Positions 8,898 through 19,200 are shown, counted from the stretch's first letter. The stretch is DNA of 64,000 bases from Bacteroides caecigallinarum (GCF_016902295.1 NZ_JACJLQ010000012.1:1-64000), one strand, 5' to 3'. A program made the numbers and translations. The notes: generated from the letters alone by a model not told the origin.

Positions 8898-9437
8898 ATG
8901 GCAACTAAAATCAGATTGCAGAGAAACGGACGCAAAGGTTATGCGTTCTATTCAATTGTTATTGCAGACGCAAGAGCACCACGTGATGGTAGATTTACTG
9001 AGAAAATTGGTACTTACAACCCTAATACCAATCCTGCCACAGTAGATTTGAATTTTGAACGTGCATTACACTGGGTATTGGTAGGTGCACAGCCTACAGA
9101 CACAGTTCGCAACATCCTTTCTAAAGAAGGTGTTTACATGAAGAAACACTTGCTTGGCGGTGTTGCTAAAGGTGCATTCGACGAAGCTCAGGCTGAAGCT
9201 AAGTTCAACGCTTGGAAAGAAAACAAGCAGAACGGTCTTGCCGCTTTGAAAGCAAAACAGGAAGAAGCAAAGAAGGCAGAAGCTAAAGCACGTCTTGAAG
9301 CTGAAAAGAAAGTAAACGAAGAAATCGCTAAGAAAGTAGCTGAAAAGAAAGCTGCTGAAGCTGCTGCAAAAGCTGAAGCTGAAGCCGCTACAGAAGAACC
9401 AGCTGCTGAAGCTACAGAAGCTCCTGCAGAAGCTTAA
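8898..9437 (+). CDS. rpsP: 30S ribosomal protein S16
   Basis: A 179-residue protein. Residues 1-85 are the S16 core ([20 protein letters not shown], followed by [16 protein letters not shown]). Residues 86-179 form a long tail rich in Ala, Lys and Glu, common in Bacteroidetes S16 but absent in the roughly 80-residue Escherichia protein. It is monocistronic here, with its own promoter (8802-8832) and terminator (9466-9496). Confidence 0.97.
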   Translation: MATKIRLQRNGRKGYAFYSIVIADARAPRDGRFTEKIGTYNPNTNPATVDLNFERALHWVLVGAQPTDTVRNILSKEGVYMKKHLLGGVAKGAFDEAQAEAKFNAWKENKQNGLAALKAKQEEAKKAEAKARLEAEKKVNEEIAKKVAEKKAAEAAAKAEAEAATEEPAAEATEAPAEA

Positions 9438-9465
9438 TTCTTCTACTTGTCTTAAAAGAAATTTT

Positions 9466-9496
9466 AAAGATGTCTCACTAAGAGGCATCTTTTTTT
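9466..9496 (+). terminator. rpsP terminator
   Basis: An 11-bp stem AAAGATGTCTC (9466-9476) with GAGGCATCTTT (9482-9492, one G-U pair) and a T run. Confidence 0.88.
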
Positions 9497-9626
9497 ATAT
9501 CTATATTATAGCAAAAATCTCATTGGCAATAAAAAAATCATAATAATATAAACATTTTATATATAAAATATTTGATTTTTCTTATAATTTGCTTTATATT
9601 TACAATGTGATAAAAATCTATTATTT

Positions 9627-10166
9627 ATGAAAGAACATAATTTAAGCAATGAAGAATGGGAGAGAATCTATAGTGTTATTAAAAACGTCGTCAATAAAAT
9701 TCCATGTAATCCATGCGACAAAGAAGATTTAATACATGACGTCCTAAAACACGTAATCAAGCGTTTAAAAACAAGTTACAAAGAAGAGGGAAAACTGGAA
9801 GCATGGGTTAAAATATTAACAAAAAACTTCTATATAGACAGAATAAATGAAAAACGTAAAATAAATATGGTCTATTTTGAAGACATTAAAGCAACTTTCA
9901 GATCACCTCAATATGCCAACGATGATTTAAGGTCAACATTAGCTATAGAAATTGTAATAGAGTCCATAGAAGAACTTGAATATTTGGACAAAGAAATCAT
10001 TAAAGGGAAACTGAATAAAGAATCAAACGACGAAATTTCAATCAGATTAAAAAAGTGTAGAAATACTATTAAAAGGCATTGGGCAAAGATAAAGAAAACA
10101 CTGCCATTAATCATCAATAGAAAATTCATTGAAAGGTATGGGGAACCATACATATACATCAGATAA
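9627..10166 (+). CDS. sigma-70-family (ECF-like) RNA polymerase sigma factor
   Basis: A 179-residue protein. Residues 28-80 look like sigma region 2 (DKEDLIHDVLKHVIKRL, LEAWVKILTKNFYIDRINE) and residues 112-155 like region 4 (LDKEIIKGKLN followed by a helix-turn-helix ending NTIKRHWAKIKK). No anti-sigma or FecR-like gene lies next to it. The gene is AT-richer than its neighbours, which suggests acquisition. Targets are unknown. Confidence 0.75.
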   Translation: MKEHNLSNEEWERIYSVIKNVVNKIPCNPCDKEDLIHDVLKHVIKRLKTSYKEEGKLEAWVKILTKNFYIDRINEKRKINMVYFEDIKATFRSPQYANDDLRSTLAIEIVIESIEELEYLDKEIIKGKLNKESNDEISIRLKKCRNTIKRHWAKIKKTLPLIINRKFIERYGEPYIYIR

Positions 10167-10206
10167 TCGTCCTACTGTCGCAATTAAAGCGCATACAACT
10201 ATAAAA

Positions 10207-10255
10207 TAACAGCAGGCTATATTTATTTCAATTTCGAAAATATAGCCTGCTGTTA
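10207..10255. repeat. perfect 15-bp inverted repeat after the sigma gene
   Basis: TAACAGCAGGCTATA (10207-10221) and TATAGCCTGCTGTTA (10241-10255) pair perfectly around a 19-base loop. It starts 41 bases after the sigma factor stop. There is no strong T run on either side, so it may be a weak terminator or a transcript-stabilising hairpin. Confidence 0.6.
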
Positions 10256-10295
10256 AAGTGTATATGTAATTATACTATTGGAGAAATACAGACAT

Positions 10296-10480
10296 AAAAA
10301 AGCCGCACCCGAGGCGTGACGAAACTCCGATAGACATGATTTGAGAGCTCATTTCCTTTGTAATCCACCGGCATAAATGCTACCCGAAGGCGTGGCCCGC
10401 CATTAGAATATGAAGCTTGTCTCGGTATTTCTTATAATTTGATGAGTTTCCCGATTCTGCAAGTGCGGCTATATTCTTTT
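10296..10480 (-). ncRNA. ssrS: 6S RNA (Bacteroidales-1 type)
   Basis: A long rod-like RNA of about 185 nt on the minus strand. The closing stem is AGCCGCAC (10470-10463) with GTGCGGCT (10308-10301), and a second stem pairs GGGAAACTC with GAGTTTC further in, leaving an open centre as in 6S RNA. It has its own promoter (10488-10518) and ends in a T run directly after the closing stem. From memory, the Bacteroidales-1 motif is typically found downstream of rplT and has been reinterpreted as 6S RNA; both the position and the shape fit here. 6S RNA binds the main RNA polymerase holoenzyme in stationary phase. Confidence 0.85.
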
Positions 10481-10487
10481 AGTATTA

Positions 10488-10518
10488 CAAATATAATACA
10501 AAAAATTAATATTACAAA
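10488..10518 (-). promoter_or_regulatory. promoter of the 6S RNA
   Basis: On the minus strand TTTG (10518-10515), 19 bases, TATATTTG (10495-10488). The RNA start is predicted near 10480. Confidence 0.78.
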
Positions 10519-10539
10519 GATTTGCCATCATTTTAATAC

Positions 10540-10575
10540 AAAAAAAGCTGTCCTTCCTACGAAGAACAGCTTTTT
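10540..10575 (-). terminator. terminator of the infC-rpmI-rplT operon
   Basis: Minus-strand stem AAAAAGCTGTTCTT with AAGGACAGCTTTTT around a 6-base loop, then T residues. It lies 28 bases after the rplT stop and just upstream of the 6S promoter, which insulates the two units. Confidence 0.8.
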
Positions 10576-10602
10576 CAATAACATTATTCCTTAGAAGCTT
10601 AA

Positions 10603-10953
10603 TTAAGCAGCTTTTGCTTTAGCAACAACAGCCTTGAATGCTTCTGGGTGATTCATAGCTAAATCAGCTAAAACCTTACGGTTGATTTCAATACCTGCTT
10701 TGTGCAAAGCACCCATCAGTTTAGAGTATGACATACCTTCCAAACGTGCAGCAGCATTGATACGCTGAATCCACAATGCACGGAAGTTACGTTTCTTATT
10801 CTTACGGTCACGGTAAGCATAAGTCAAACCTTTTTCCCAAGTATTCTTGGCAACTGTCCATACATTTTTTCTTGCACCAAAGTAACCTCTGGTTAAACCT
10901 AAAATTTTCTTTCTTTTTGCTCTTGAAGCAACGTGATTTACTGATCTTGGCAT
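10603..10953 (-). CDS. rplT: 50S ribosomal protein L20
   Basis: A 116-residue 23S-binding assembly protein of standard length ([18 protein letters not shown], followed by [10 protein letters not shown] and the WIQRIN motif). Last gene of infC-rpmI-rplT. In other bacteria L20 or IF3 represses this operon through the infC leader; whether the hairpin at 11992-12029 does this here is untested. Confidence 0.98.
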   Translation of the reverse strand: MPRSVNHVASRAKRKKILGLTRGYFGARKNVWTVAKNTWEKGLTYAYRDRKNKKRNFRALWIQRINAAARLEGMSYSKLMGALHKAGIEINRKVLADLAMNHPEAFKAVVAKAKAA

Positions 10954-11061
10954 AGTTTTAATTCTTTTTTGAATGAAAGCGCCGATATTTCACAACCGGA
11001 CTTAAAGCTATTACATTCAGTTAATAATTTAAATGATACAAAATACGCTTTTAAGCTAAAA

Positions 11062-11259
11062 TTACTTCATGCAAAGAAGTTCCTTAACCTGGCTTAAGTT
11101 AGAGCTGTGTACTAATCCAGCATGTACAAGGTTTCTTTTTTGCTTTTTAGTTTTCTTAGTCAAAATGTGACTGTGAAAAGCGTGCTTTCTTTTGATTTTA
11201 CCTGTTCCGGTAAGAGTAAATCTTTTTTTAGAACCGGAGTTAGTCTTGATCTTTGGCAT
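11062..11259 (-). CDS. rpmI: 50S ribosomal protein L35
   Basis: A 65-residue protein of standard length ([20 protein letters not shown], then [20 protein letters not shown]). It is placed between infC and rplT, 108 bases before rplT and 76 bases after infC. Confidence 0.97.
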   Translation of the reverse strand: MPKIKTNSGSKKRFTLTGTGKIKRKHAFHSHILTKKTKKQKRNLVHAGLVHSSNLSQVKELLCMK

Positions 11260-11335
11260 CTTGTTTAAATTTTTAATTATTATTATTCTAAAGGCAATAA
11301 CGCACTATACCTGCGCGCTATACGCTCTTGTTATT

Positions 11336-11929
11336 TTATTCTTCGTCCTCTTCAGTCTTTACGGCTTTTGCTTGCGGAGCCTGTGGAGCAGCCTTCTTTG
11401 GTGCAGGTCCTTTTTTAGGAGTCAAAGAGATAATCATTCTCTTACCTTCAAGTAACGGCATCTGCTCTACCTTAGCATATTCTTCAAGATCGTTTGCGAA
11501 GCGTAACAACAGGACTTCACCCTGTTCCTTGAAAAGGATTGAACGTCCTTTAAAGAATACATAAGCCTTAACTTTGTCTCCGTCCTGCAAGAAACCTATT
11601 GCATGTTTAAGCTTGAAGTTATAATCATGTTCGTCTGTCTGAGGTCCGAAACGTATTTCCTTCACATTCACTTTAACCTGCTTAGCCTTCTGTTCCTTAG
11701 CACGTTTCTTTAACTGATAAAGGAATTTAGAATAATCTATAATTCTACAAACCGGTGGAACAGCATTGGGTGAAATCTCAACTAAGTCAGCTTCATGCTC
11801 TTCAGCCATTTTCAAAGCCTGAGCCAACGGATAAACTGCTGATTCAATATCATCGCCCACTATGCGGACTTCTTTGGCACGAATCTGTTCATTGATTCGA
11901 TGTTGCCCTTTTAAATTGTCATTCTTCAT
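11336..11929 (-). CDS. infC: translation initiation factor IF-3
   Basis: A 197-residue protein. The N-domain spans about 1-85 ([16 protein letters not shown]), the linker contains [17 protein letters not shown], the C-domain spans about 95-175 ([19 protein letters not shown]), and an Ala/Pro/Lys tail ends in acidic residues. The start codon is a normal ATG at 11929, unlike the AUU used for autocontrol in Escherichia. First gene of the IF3/L35/L20 operon, downstream of thrS. Confidence 0.97.
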   Translation of the reverse strand: MKNDNLKGQHRINEQIRAKEVRIVGDDIESAVYPLAQALKMAEEHEADLVEISPNAVPPVCRIIDYSKFLYQLKKRAKEQKAKQVKVNVKEIRFGPQTDEHDYNFKLKHAIGFLQDGDKVKAYVFFKGRSILFKEQGEVLLLRFANDLEEYAKVEQMPLLEGKRMIISLTPKKGPAPKKAAPQAPQAKAVKTEEDEE

Positions 11930-11991
11930 TAATAACTTTTATTCCAGTTTGAATTACTTTTTATAAATTATTCTTTTTAATAGTTTTTACA

Positions 11992-12040
11992 CCGTTTTCA
12001 CGAATACTTTCACATATTCATGAAAACGGTTGCAAAGTTA
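11992..12040 (-). promoter_or_regulatory. infC promoter element and 15-bp leader hairpin
   Basis: On the minus strand TAACTTTG (12040-12033) fits a -7 element and overlaps the thrS stop codon; the -33 box is poor (TTC). Immediately after it, CCGTTTTCATGAATA (12029-12015) and TATTCGTGAAAACGG (12006-11992) form a 15-bp stem with one G-U pair and an 8-base loop. It would sit at the very 5' end of the infC mRNA. No T run follows, so it is not a classic terminator. Confidence 0.55.
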
Positions 12041-13978
12041 CCATTTATTTATCATATTATGAACTTCTTCTGCAATATTTTTTGCAAAATCTTCGATTTT
12101 CATGCTTCCTTTGTCGCCTTCACCCTGTTTTCTTACAGCAACTTCACCATTTTCAGCTTCTTTCTCACCTACGATAAGCATGTAAGGAATACGTTTCATT
12201 TCGTTATCACGTATCTTGCGGCCAATCTTTTCGTTTCTGTCGTCAACCAAAGCACGGATGTCATATTTCTTGAGTTCCATACGAACCTTATCCGCATATT
12301 CATTGAATTTTTCAGAAATAGGAAGAATTGCTACCTGATCAGGAGTCAACCACAATGGGAACTTACCTGCTGTATGTTCGATAAGAACTGCAACGAAACG
12401 TTCCATTGATCCGAAAGGTGCACGGTGAATCATTACCGGACGGTGTTTCTGGTTGTCAGAACCCATATATTCCAATTGGAAACGTTCAGGCAAGTTATAG
12501 TCCACCTGAATTGTACCCAACTGCCAACGGCGTCCGAGTGCGTCCTTTACCATAAAGTCAAGTTTAGGACCATAGAAAGCAGCTTCACCATATTCGATTT
12601 TTGCAGGTAATCCTTTTTCCTGACAAGCTTCGATAATAGCCTGTTCAGCTTTTTCCCAGTTTTCTTCCGATCCGATATATTTTTCGCGGTTCACTTTATC
12701 TCTCAATGAAATCTGAGCCTCAAAGTTTTCAAGTCCCATAGAAGTGAACACGATTGAAATGATATCCATTACACGCAAGAACTCGTCTTTTACCTGGTCA
12801 GGACGGCAGAACAGGTGAGCGTCATCCTGAGTAAAGCTACGTACACGAGTCAATCCGTGCAACTCACCGCTCTGTTCATAACGACATACAGTACCGAATT
12901 CTGCGATACGCAAAGGCAGGTCACGATAAGAACGTGGAGAGTTCTTATATATCATACAGTGATGAGGACAGTTCATCGGTTTCAGGAAGTACTCCTCTCC
13001 TTCTTCCGGAGTGTGTATTGGCTGGAATGAATCCTTACCGTATTTAGCATAGTGTCCAGAAGTGACATAAAGAAGTTTGTTACCGATTGGCGGGCACATT
13101 ACTTCCTGATAGTCATATCTTGACTGGATACGACGCAAGAAGTCCTGCAGACGTATACGTAGAGCTGTACCCTTTGGCAACCACATAGGCAAACCCTTAC
13201 CTACTGTATCAGAGAACATGAACAAGTCCATTTCTTTACCAATCTTACGGTGGTCACGTTTCTTGGCCTCTTCCAACAAAGTCAGATACTCATCAAGCAT
13301 TTTCTTCTTAGGGAAAGAAATACCGTAGATACGTGTCATCTGCTTACGGTCTTCCTGGCCTCTCCAGTAAGCACCGGCAACCGACAAAAGTTTAACAGCC
13401 TTGATTGGAGCTGTAGAAGTCAAGTGTGGACCACGGCACAAGTCTGTAAATGCGCCCTGAGTATATGTTGTGATATGACCGTCTTCAAGTTCCGAGATAA
13501 GTTCGCATTTGTAAGTTTCGCCTCTGTCGCCAAACATTTTCAACGCATCTTCCTTAGAGATACTTTCGCGAACCAATGTCTCTTTCTTAGCAGCCAGTTC
13601 TGCCATTTTCTTTTCAATGGCAGGCAGGTCACCTTCCTTGATTACTGCTTCTCCCGGATCCACATCATAGTAAAAACCGTTTTCTATGGCAGGACCGATA
13701 CCGAACTGTATTCCAGGATATAATTCCTGAAGAGCTTCAGCAAGCAAGTGGGCACTGGTATGCCAAAAAGCATGTTTACCCTGTTCATCATCCCATTTAT
13801 ATAAAACGAACTCAGCGTCCTCATTGATAGGACGGCTTAAATCTATAGTCTCTCCATTTACGCTGCACGCCAACACATCTTGTGCCAGACGTGAGCTAAT
13901 GCTTTCTGCAATCTGCAGACCGGTTACGCCTTCGTTATATTCACGAACTGAACCATCCGGAAAAGTTATCTTAATCAT
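12038..13978 (-). CDS. thrS: threonyl-tRNA synthetase
   Basis: A 646-residue class II synthetase in the expected order: TGS domain (1-62), editing domain (about 65-225, [11 protein letters not shown]), catalytic core (about 240-540; motif 2 region [15 protein letters not shown]; zinc-site CPHH segment [10 protein letters not shown]) and C-terminal anticodon domain (about 545-646). Charges tRNA-Thr, one gene for which is in this window (44806-44879). A possible minus-strand -7 element TATTTTTG lies at 14027-14020. Confidence 0.98.
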   Translation of the reverse strand: MIKITFPDGSVREYNEGVTGLQIAESISSRLAQDVLACSVNGETIDLSRPINEDAEFVLYKWDDEQGKHAFWHTSAHLLAEALQELYPGIQFGIGPAIENGFYYDVDPGEAVIKEGDLPAIEKKMAELAAKKETLVRESISKEDALKMFGDRGETYKCELISELEDGHITTYTQGAFTDLCRGPHLTSTAPIKAVKLLSVAGAYWRGQEDRKQMTRIYGISFPKKKMLDEYLTLLEEAKKRDHRKIGKEMDLFMFSDTVGKGLPMWLPKGTALRIRLQDFLRRIQSRYDYQEVMCPPIGNKLLYVTSGHYAKYGKDSFQPIHTPEEGEEYFLKPMNCPHHCMIYKNSPRSYRDLPLRIAEFGTVCRYEQSGELHGLTRVRSFTQDDAHLFCRPDQVKDEFLRVMDIISIVFTSMGLENFEAQISLRDKVNREKYIGSEENWEKAEQAIIEACQEKGLPAKIEYGEAAFYGPKLDFMVKDALGRRWQLGTIQVDYNLPERFQLEYMGSDNQKHRPVMIHRAPFGSMERFVAVLIEHTAGKFPLWLTPDQVAILPISEKFNEYADKVRMELKKYDIRALVDDRNEKIGRKIRDNEMKRIPYMLIVGEKEAENGEVAVRKQGEGDKGSMKIEDFAKNIAEEVHNMINKW

Positions 13979-14067
13979 GATTTTTATATATTAATCTTAT
14001 TTTTACTCAGTTTTATCCGCAAAAATAGTAAAAGTTTCTCTAATAGGTTTCTTTTTGATATAAAATG

Positions 14068-16068
14068 TTATTCTTCTTTAGCTGTAAAGCGTTTTATTAT
14101 GTTATAAGCCGAGAAAATTCCCAACTCGCCCGCCTTACTCAAATCCTGTATTCCAAGCCGGTTGTTTCCAAGGAAAATATGTGTCAGTCCCCTGTTGAAA
14201 TAAGCATCAGCAAGGTTAGGCTCTATTTCCAACACTTTATTATAATCGGCGATAGCCCCTCTGTAATCCTTCATTATAGTCAGTATGTTAGCTCTGTTAT
14301 AATAAGCATATACAAAATCAGGAGCCAGCTCAATCACTTTATCCAGATCCTCGCGTATTTTTGCATAATCCAAAGATTTAACCTGAGCTGTCTTTTCATC
14401 TGTCAACATAATTTCGAAACTCTTTTCACGTTTTCTGTACTCCAATTCCTTGTAATGAATCAAAGCACGGCTGAAATATGCGGGGAAGAAAGTACTGTCT
14501 CTACTTATGCATTCATTCAGGTCGTTAATTGCATTATCAAAATCCTGTACAAGATAAAAATCCAAAGCACGAGCATAATAGTTCAACGCATAACCAGGAT
14601 TATTGGCTATTGATGCCGACAAGAGGTCAATGGAATTGAAATGTTCTTTTACCTGCAATTCGCTAAGAGGCATTTCATTGTTGGTAATGATAAGCCTGTT
14701 AGGGAACAAACGCTTCTCATTCATCTGTGCAATAAGTTTGCTGAAGTTCACCTGTTGTCTCACCTCATCCTTGCGTTCGTAATAAGTAAGCGCAAACATA
14801 GGCTGAGGTAGTATATTGATATTCTTATCCTGTACCCTTCCACGATAGTTTGTCCTGTATTTGCTATCCGTATCATCATTGTCGGCGACAACTATCTTAC
14901 GGTAGTTATTCATATTCTTATCCGACTTCTTTCTTGTCTTGTCGTTCGAAGCCGTATTATTCTTGTTACCGTTCTGTGCTTCAATCTGAGCCTTTAACAC
15001 AACTACTTCGTCTGCGTCAGCCCTCCTCAAATCTCCCATTTTCCTATACGCCTCTGCCCTACACTGGTAGCCAGGTATAAAGTTCGGATATTCGTCAAGC
15101 ACAGATGTATAATCATCTACAGCTCCTTTGTAGTCGCCTGTTTTGCTTCTTAGCAATCCTCTGTTGAAAGCGGCCATCAAATTGTCTGGTTCCACACTCA
15201 AGACAAAGTCAAAATCTTCAATTGCTCTATTGTCATCTCCTACTTGAGCTCTTAATAGTCCACGGTTATAATGTCCAATAAGATTGCTTTTATCTATCTC
15301 GAGCGCAATATCGTAGTCCGACATAGCACCGCGCAAATTGTTCTGGTAATACCTGGTCAAAGCCCTGCTTATATATATACCGGAATTTTTAAAAGAAAGT
15401 CTTGCCGCCTCATCGAAATCAGATTCAGCTTCGGCATATTTACTGCGCTGCATAAAGAGAACAGCTCTTGAAGCCCACGGGTCAGGATTATACCGGTCTA
15501 TTTCGATAGCCCTGTCGGCATCCTTCATAGCCTGAATCGTATCTTTCATTTTCAAAGACACTTCAGTACGCATCAAATAAGCATCAGTATATTTCGGCGA
15601 CAAAGAAATCAGGGTATCCAGTTCAGCTCTTGCGGTAGAATAGTCTTTTTTCTGAATTCTGCATAGTATAAGATTATGCCAAAACGCCTCATTCTCAGGT
15701 TCGATAGTCAACGCCTTACGGTAATCGGCTATCGCGCCATCAAAATTATCCTGGCGTATTCTTGAGATTCCCCTTATCTGATAAGTATTTGCCACGAACG
15801 GATTTCGTTCGATAGACTGGGTACAATCGGCCTCCGCCCCCTGCAGGTCATCCAAGTTCAGCTTTGCCAGTCCACGATAAAAGAACGGTTCAGCCAGATA
15901 TGGTTTAGCATTGATTACCTGATTAAAATATTGTATTGACAATACATAATCTTCGAAATAGAGAGCGTTCTTACCTATTGTCATAACCCTGTCAGTATTG
16001 ATTTGTGACAGGGAAACAACAGGCAACATCAAGCCTATATATAATATGTATAGAAGCTTTCTTATCAT
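14068..16068 (-). CDS. tetratricopeptide-repeat protein, exported
   Basis: A 666-residue protein with a signal peptide (about 1-21) and roughly a dozen TPR units, most clearly over residues 30-370 and again from 480 to the end (for example the repeated [21 protein letters not shown] pattern split across units). The middle (about 375-480) is charged and low complexity. Its ATG at 16068 overlaps the def stop as ATGA, so translation is probably coupled to deformylase. It is likely a periplasmic scaffold; partner unknown. A longer frame from 16095 is possible but loses the signal peptide. Confidence 0.8.
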   Translation of the reverse strand: MIRKLLYILYIGLMLPVVSLSQINTDRVMTIGKNALYFEDYVLSIQYFNQVINAKPYLAEPFFYRGLAKLNLDDLQGAEADCTQSIERNPFVANTYQIRGISRIRQDNFDGAIADYRKALTIEPENEAFWHNLILCRIQKKDYSTARAELDTLISLSPKYTDAYLMRTEVSLKMKDTIQAMKDADRAIEIDRYNPDPWASRAVLFMQRSKYAEAESDFDEAARLSFKNSGIYISRALTRYYQNNLRGAMSDYDIALEIDKSNLIGHYNRGLLRAQVGDDNRAIEDFDFVLSVEPDNLMAAFNRGLLRSKTGDYKGAVDDYTSVLDEYPNFIPGYQCRAEAYRKMGDLRRADADEVVVLKAQIEAQNGNKNNTASNDKTRKKSDKNMNNYRKIVVADNDDTDSKYRTNYRGRVQDKNINILPQPMFALTYYERKDEVRQQVNFSKLIAQMNEKRLFPNRLIITNNEMPLSELQVKEHFNSIDLLSASIANNPGYALNYYARALDFYLVQDFDNAINDLNECISRDSTFFPAYFSRALIHYKELEYRKREKSFEIMLTDEKTAQVKSLDYAKIREDLDKVIELAPDFVYAYYNRANILTIMKDYRGAIADYNKVLEIEPNLADAYFNRGLTHIFLGNNRLGIQDLSKAGELGIFSAYNIIKRFTAKEE

Positions 16069-16619
16069 TTTACAGTCTTCACCTTGTAAGCACAACGGGC
16101 TTTTCCTTCAACCATTTTGTTCAGTTTTCCTTTTATCATCTGTTTTCTAAGTGGAGACAGATGGTCGATGAACATCGTACCGTCCAAATGGTCGAACTCA
16201 TGCTGCATTACTCTTGCAAGATAACCTTCAACCCATTCATCGTGCGGATTAAGGTCTTCGTCAAGATAAGTGACATGTATTTTGTCAGGTCGTTTAACAC
16301 TTTCATGTACTCCAGGCAGACTCAGGCAACCTTCTTCCATAGATACCATTTCCTCTCCTGTTTCTATAATATGAGCATTAATGTAAGCCTTACGGAAATC
16401 CTTGAACTCAGGCATATCATCCGAAAGAACATCAAGGTTTATTACTACAACACGAATAGGCAAACCTATCTGTGGAGCTGCAAGACCTACACCATCGGCA
16501 CGGTCCATTGTCTCAAACATGTTTGCAATCAATTCTTTCAGATTAGGATAATCGGGTGTTATATCTTCTGCCTCCTGACGTAAAACAGGTTGGCCATATA
16601 CGTAAATAGGTAAAATCAT
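16065..16619 (-). CDS. def: peptide deformylase
   Basis: A 184-residue metalloenzyme that removes the formyl group from new protein N-termini. All three motifs are present: [10 protein letters not shown] (about 44-53), EGCLSLPG (about 99-106, metal Cys) and QHEFDHLDG (about 141-149, two metal His and the catalytic Glu). It lies 21 bases after ruvX and overlaps the TPR gene by 4 bases. Confidence 0.97.
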   Translation of the reverse strand: MILPIYVYGQPVLRQEAEDITPDYPNLKELIANMFETMDRADGVGLAAPQIGLPIRVVVINLDVLSDDMPEFKDFRKAYINAHIIETGEEMVSMEEGCLSLPGVHESVKRPDKIHVTYLDEDLNPHDEWVEGYLARVMQHEFDHLDGTMFIDHLSPLRKQMIKGKLNKMVEGKARCAYKVKTVK

Positions 16620-16640
16620 CTTTATATTTTTATTAAGTTA

Positions 16641-17057
16641 TTAATATTTTCGCGATTCAAGATACGACTGCAGAATTATAGTCGCACTGATTTCGTCCAC
16701 CAAAGCCTTGTTCTGCCTGTCCTTCTTTTTAAGTCCACCAGCCAGCATAGCCTGATGAGCCAACACGGAAGTAAACCTTTCATCCACAAATTCCACAGGA
16801 ATGTCAGGCAGCATTTTTTTCAGTCTGTTTACAAATGGAATTATGTTCTTCATGTTTTCCGAATCCTCATAATTCATCTGCCGGGGGTGACCAATGATAA
16901 TACGCTCGACTTTTTCCTTGCCGACATAATTCTTTATGAAATCTGCCAGTTCGTGTGTAGGCACAGTAGTAAGCCCGCTTGCAATAATCTGCATCGGGTC
17001 CGTCACTGCAAGCCCGGTACGCTTACGTCCATAATCTATAGCTAAAATTCGACTCAT
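16641..17057 (-). CDS. ruvX: Holliday-junction-resolvase-like / pre-16S rRNA nuclease
   Basis: A 138-residue RNase H-fold protein of the YqgF family (SRILAIDYGRKRTGLAV at the N-terminus, VEFVDERFTSVLAHQ, and DEISATIILQSYL at the C-terminus), with the expected acidic residues of the active site. Escherichia YqgF matures the 5' end of 16S rRNA. The start at 17057 was chosen because it places MSRILAIDYG at the N-terminus; the frame also opens four codons earlier. Confidence 0.92.
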   Translation of the reverse strand: MSRILAIDYGRKRTGLAVTDPMQIIASGLTTVPTHELADFIKNYVGKEKVERIIIGHPRQMNYEDSENMKNIIPFVNRLKKMLPDIPVEFVDERFTSVLAHQAMLAGGLKKKDRQNKALVDEISATIILQSYLESRKY

Positions 17058-17128
17058 AAGTGGCAGCAAATTTACAAATTAATTCATTACCACATTATAT
17101 ATATAACTTAAAAAATCCTACGATACGA

Positions 17129-18079
17129 TTAATACACAAGTCCTACATTGTCAAGCCACAGAGTATTTCCAGGCGAACCCACATAAGCTCCGCCTATACT
17201 TGAAGTGAACTGAACAATCAGGTGTGTAGGAGTTTCATCCTTGTCAGCCCATCCAGTTTCCTTTATCATAACGCTTTCTCCTTTACTGTTTCTGGCATGA
17301 TATCCGCCGGTTCCGAGCGCCATAAGCTCAGGTACATATCTGCTGTCTTTCGTTATATCGCCATACATTATTTCGTAAGTGGCGCCATCTACCCAGTCAG
17401 ACGAAGCTGTATATTTCACAGCAGCAGTTCCTATTCGTTTTGCTATGATATTACCTTCGGCATCCTCTGTCCTTTTCTGGAGGAAACATACCATTATAGC
17501 AGCATCTTTACCTTTCACCACCGACTTCTTGCTGAAACCTGTCATACGTATCCTATCCTGTGCGCCTGAAGCCTTGACTTTATAATCATAACGGATTGCT
17601 TTCGGGCGTTTCGTAAAAGGCACACCACAGTTCAATGCCTTCTCACCATCTTTTGTTCCGGTAATAGGCTCCTTTATATCACCAAGAAACATTGAGCCAG
17701 ATGCAAGAACCGTTATATTAACTATTCCCAGAACCTTTACGCTTTCGATGTGAGTCTCAAGACGGGCACATTTTCCAGAGTTCCTTTTCTCAGGATATAC
17801 ACTTGTGTTAGTCTTTACTATTCCCACTACTTTGGCCATAATATTTGAGTTTCCCCACGGACACCCATCTTGGTTAACATAAGGTTCGTTACCGTCAATT
17901 TTCTTTTCAGGACCAAGCTCATACAGATATTTTACATTTCCACCGATAATCGCAGATTCTTCAATACGCCTCGTAATCCAATGGTCCATATCACCATATT
18001 TGAACAATTCGAATTTTTCCTGCGCCATAGCCGACACAGCAAGCATAGCGCAAATTATACAAACGTAATACCTATTCAT
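17129..18079 (-). CDS. secreted PCMD-domain protein
   Basis: A 316-residue protein with a signal peptide (cut after AMA, residue 19). The rest matches the putative carbohydrate metabolism domain (PCMD) typical of Bacteroidetes, ending in GNTLWLDNVGLVY. These proteins are usually surface or periplasmic and thought to bind carbohydrate; no enzyme activity is established. Monocistronic: a minus-strand TACATTTG at 18115-18108 is a likely -7 element and a terminator lies upstream of it. Confidence 0.75.
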   Translation of the reverse strand: MNRYYVCIICAMLAVSAMAQEKFELFKYGDMDHWITRRIEESAIIGGNVKYLYELGPEKKIDGNEPYVNQDGCPWGNSNIMAKVVGIVKTNTSVYPEKRNSGKCARLETHIESVKVLGIVNITVLASGSMFLGDIKEPITGTKDGEKALNCGVPFTKRPKAIRYDYKVKASGAQDRIRMTGFSKKSVVKGKDAAIMVCFLQKRTEDAEGNIIAKRIGTAAVKYTASSDWVDGATYEIMYGDITKDSRYVPELMALGTGGYHARNSKGESVMIKETGWADKDETPTHLIVQFTSSIGGAYVGSPGNTLWLDNVGLVY

Positions 18080-18115
18080 AATTTAATAATAAACAAAAAT
18101 CGAGTTACAAATGTA

Positions 18116-18150
18116 CAAAAAAAAGCGATAGCAGATATGCCATCGCTTAT
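18116..18150 (-). terminator. terminator of the SPOR-domain gene
   Basis: Minus-strand stem AGCGATGGC (18147-18139) with GCTATCGCT (18132-18124) and eight T residues after it. It lies between the SPOR gene stop (18192) and the PCMD gene promoter. Confidence 0.82.
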
Positions 18151-18191
18151 AATATGATAATTAGGATAATAAATCCGAGCTAAATGCTACA

Positions 18192-18695
18192 TTAATATAC
18201 ACGGTATAACAACCATGATCCCTGGAAATCCTGACGGTTAGGATATTTAGCCTTGAAAGCATCTCTTGCAGCGGCAGCCTCTTCTCTTGTATCGAAAGAA
18301 GCTACAATAACGCGGTACATGTTACGTTCTGCGTTATATACAACTTTTGCATTGTAACCCTGTCCATCAAGTGTAGATTTCAAGCCATCAGCATTGGCTT
18401 TAACACCAAAGCTACCGCATACTACACTGAAAGCCTTAAGTCCGTCGCCTGAAACAAGTTCAACTTTTTCTTCACGGACAGGAGCAGGAGAAACAGGAGC
18501 AGGAGTCTGAACTACAGGAGCAGCCTCAACAACAGGGGCAGTTTCCACAACAGCTTCCTGATTATTTGCGGCTTCAGCAAGTTCGTTCTGTTTAGCTTTT
18601 TCGTATGCTTTCTTATAAGCACTCTCACTCGACTTACAGGAAGTAAATGCCATTACAAGGCACAATCCGAATCCTAATACGAATAATTTTTTCAT
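18192..18695 (-). CDS. SPOR-domain lipoprotein
   Basis: A 167-residue protein. The N-terminal lipobox ends AFTSC (Cys20), followed by a Pro/Ala/Val-rich linker (about 45-80) and a C-terminal SPOR domain (about 88-165, FSVVCGSFGVKANADGLKS). SPOR domains bind denuded septal peptidoglycan, so the protein probably acts in the periplasm at division sites. A minus-strand TATTTTTG (18756-18749) is a likely promoter element. Confidence 0.88.
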   Translation of the reverse strand: MKKLFVLGFGLCLVMAFTSCKSSESAYKKAYEKAKQNELAEAANNQEAVVETAPVVEAAPVVQTPAPVSPAPVREEKVELVSGDGLKAFSVVCGSFGVKANADGLKSTLDGQGYNAKVVYNAERNMYRVIVASFDTREEAAAARDAFKAKYPNRQDFQGSWLLYRVY

Positions 18696-18996
18696 GTCGT
18701 TTTTATATTTATTTGATTTATAAATTTCCGTTATTTTGCTTTGCGCGACAAAAATACTAATATAAAGCTTTCATTGCAGTTAAAAACAGTTAATTATACG
18801 CTTATTCAAATATAATGATAATTTTTTACGGACAAAGATAGACAAAATACAATCTTTTTTATTAGATTTGTAGAAACCAAATTACAAACCAGTATATGAT
18901 GCCGCAAATAAATGTACTGTTTGCTGGTTAACAACCGTTTTTAAGCTACAATACTTTTTTTCAAAGCATCATACACACAGATAAAACATAATTATC
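18696..18996. other. divergent intergenic region
   Basis: About 300 AT-rich bases between the divergent SPOR and YtxH genes. I see a minus-strand TATTTTTG (18756-18749) and a plus-strand TAGATTTG (18863-18870) as candidate -7 elements. I see no gene, tRNA or repeat in it. Confidence 0.6.
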
Positions 18997-19200
18997 ATGA
19001 AAGCATTAAACATTGTAGCTGCATTCTTAGGCGGATTGGCCATTGGTGCGGCAGCCGGAATCTTATTCGCTCCGGAAAAAGGCGAAGACACTCGTAAAAA
19101 AATTGCTGAAATCCTTCGCCAGAAAGGAATCAGACTGAACCGTGCTGAAATGGAAGACTTGGTTGACCAGATTGCAGCAGAAGTAAAAGATGCCGAGTAA
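18997..19200 (+). CDS. YtxH-domain small membrane protein
   Basis: A 67-residue protein. One Gly/Ala-rich membrane segment (about 5-27, FLGGLAIGAAAGILFAPEKG) carries the YtxH signature, then a charged amphipathic helix. Relatives in Firmicutes are general-stress proteins; the function here is unknown. First gene of a three-gene set with a holin-like protein and an 86-residue protein. Confidence 0.85.
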   Translation: MKALNIVAAFLGGLAIGAAAGILFAPEKGEDTRKKIAEILRQKGIRLNRAEMEDLVDQIAAEVKDAE

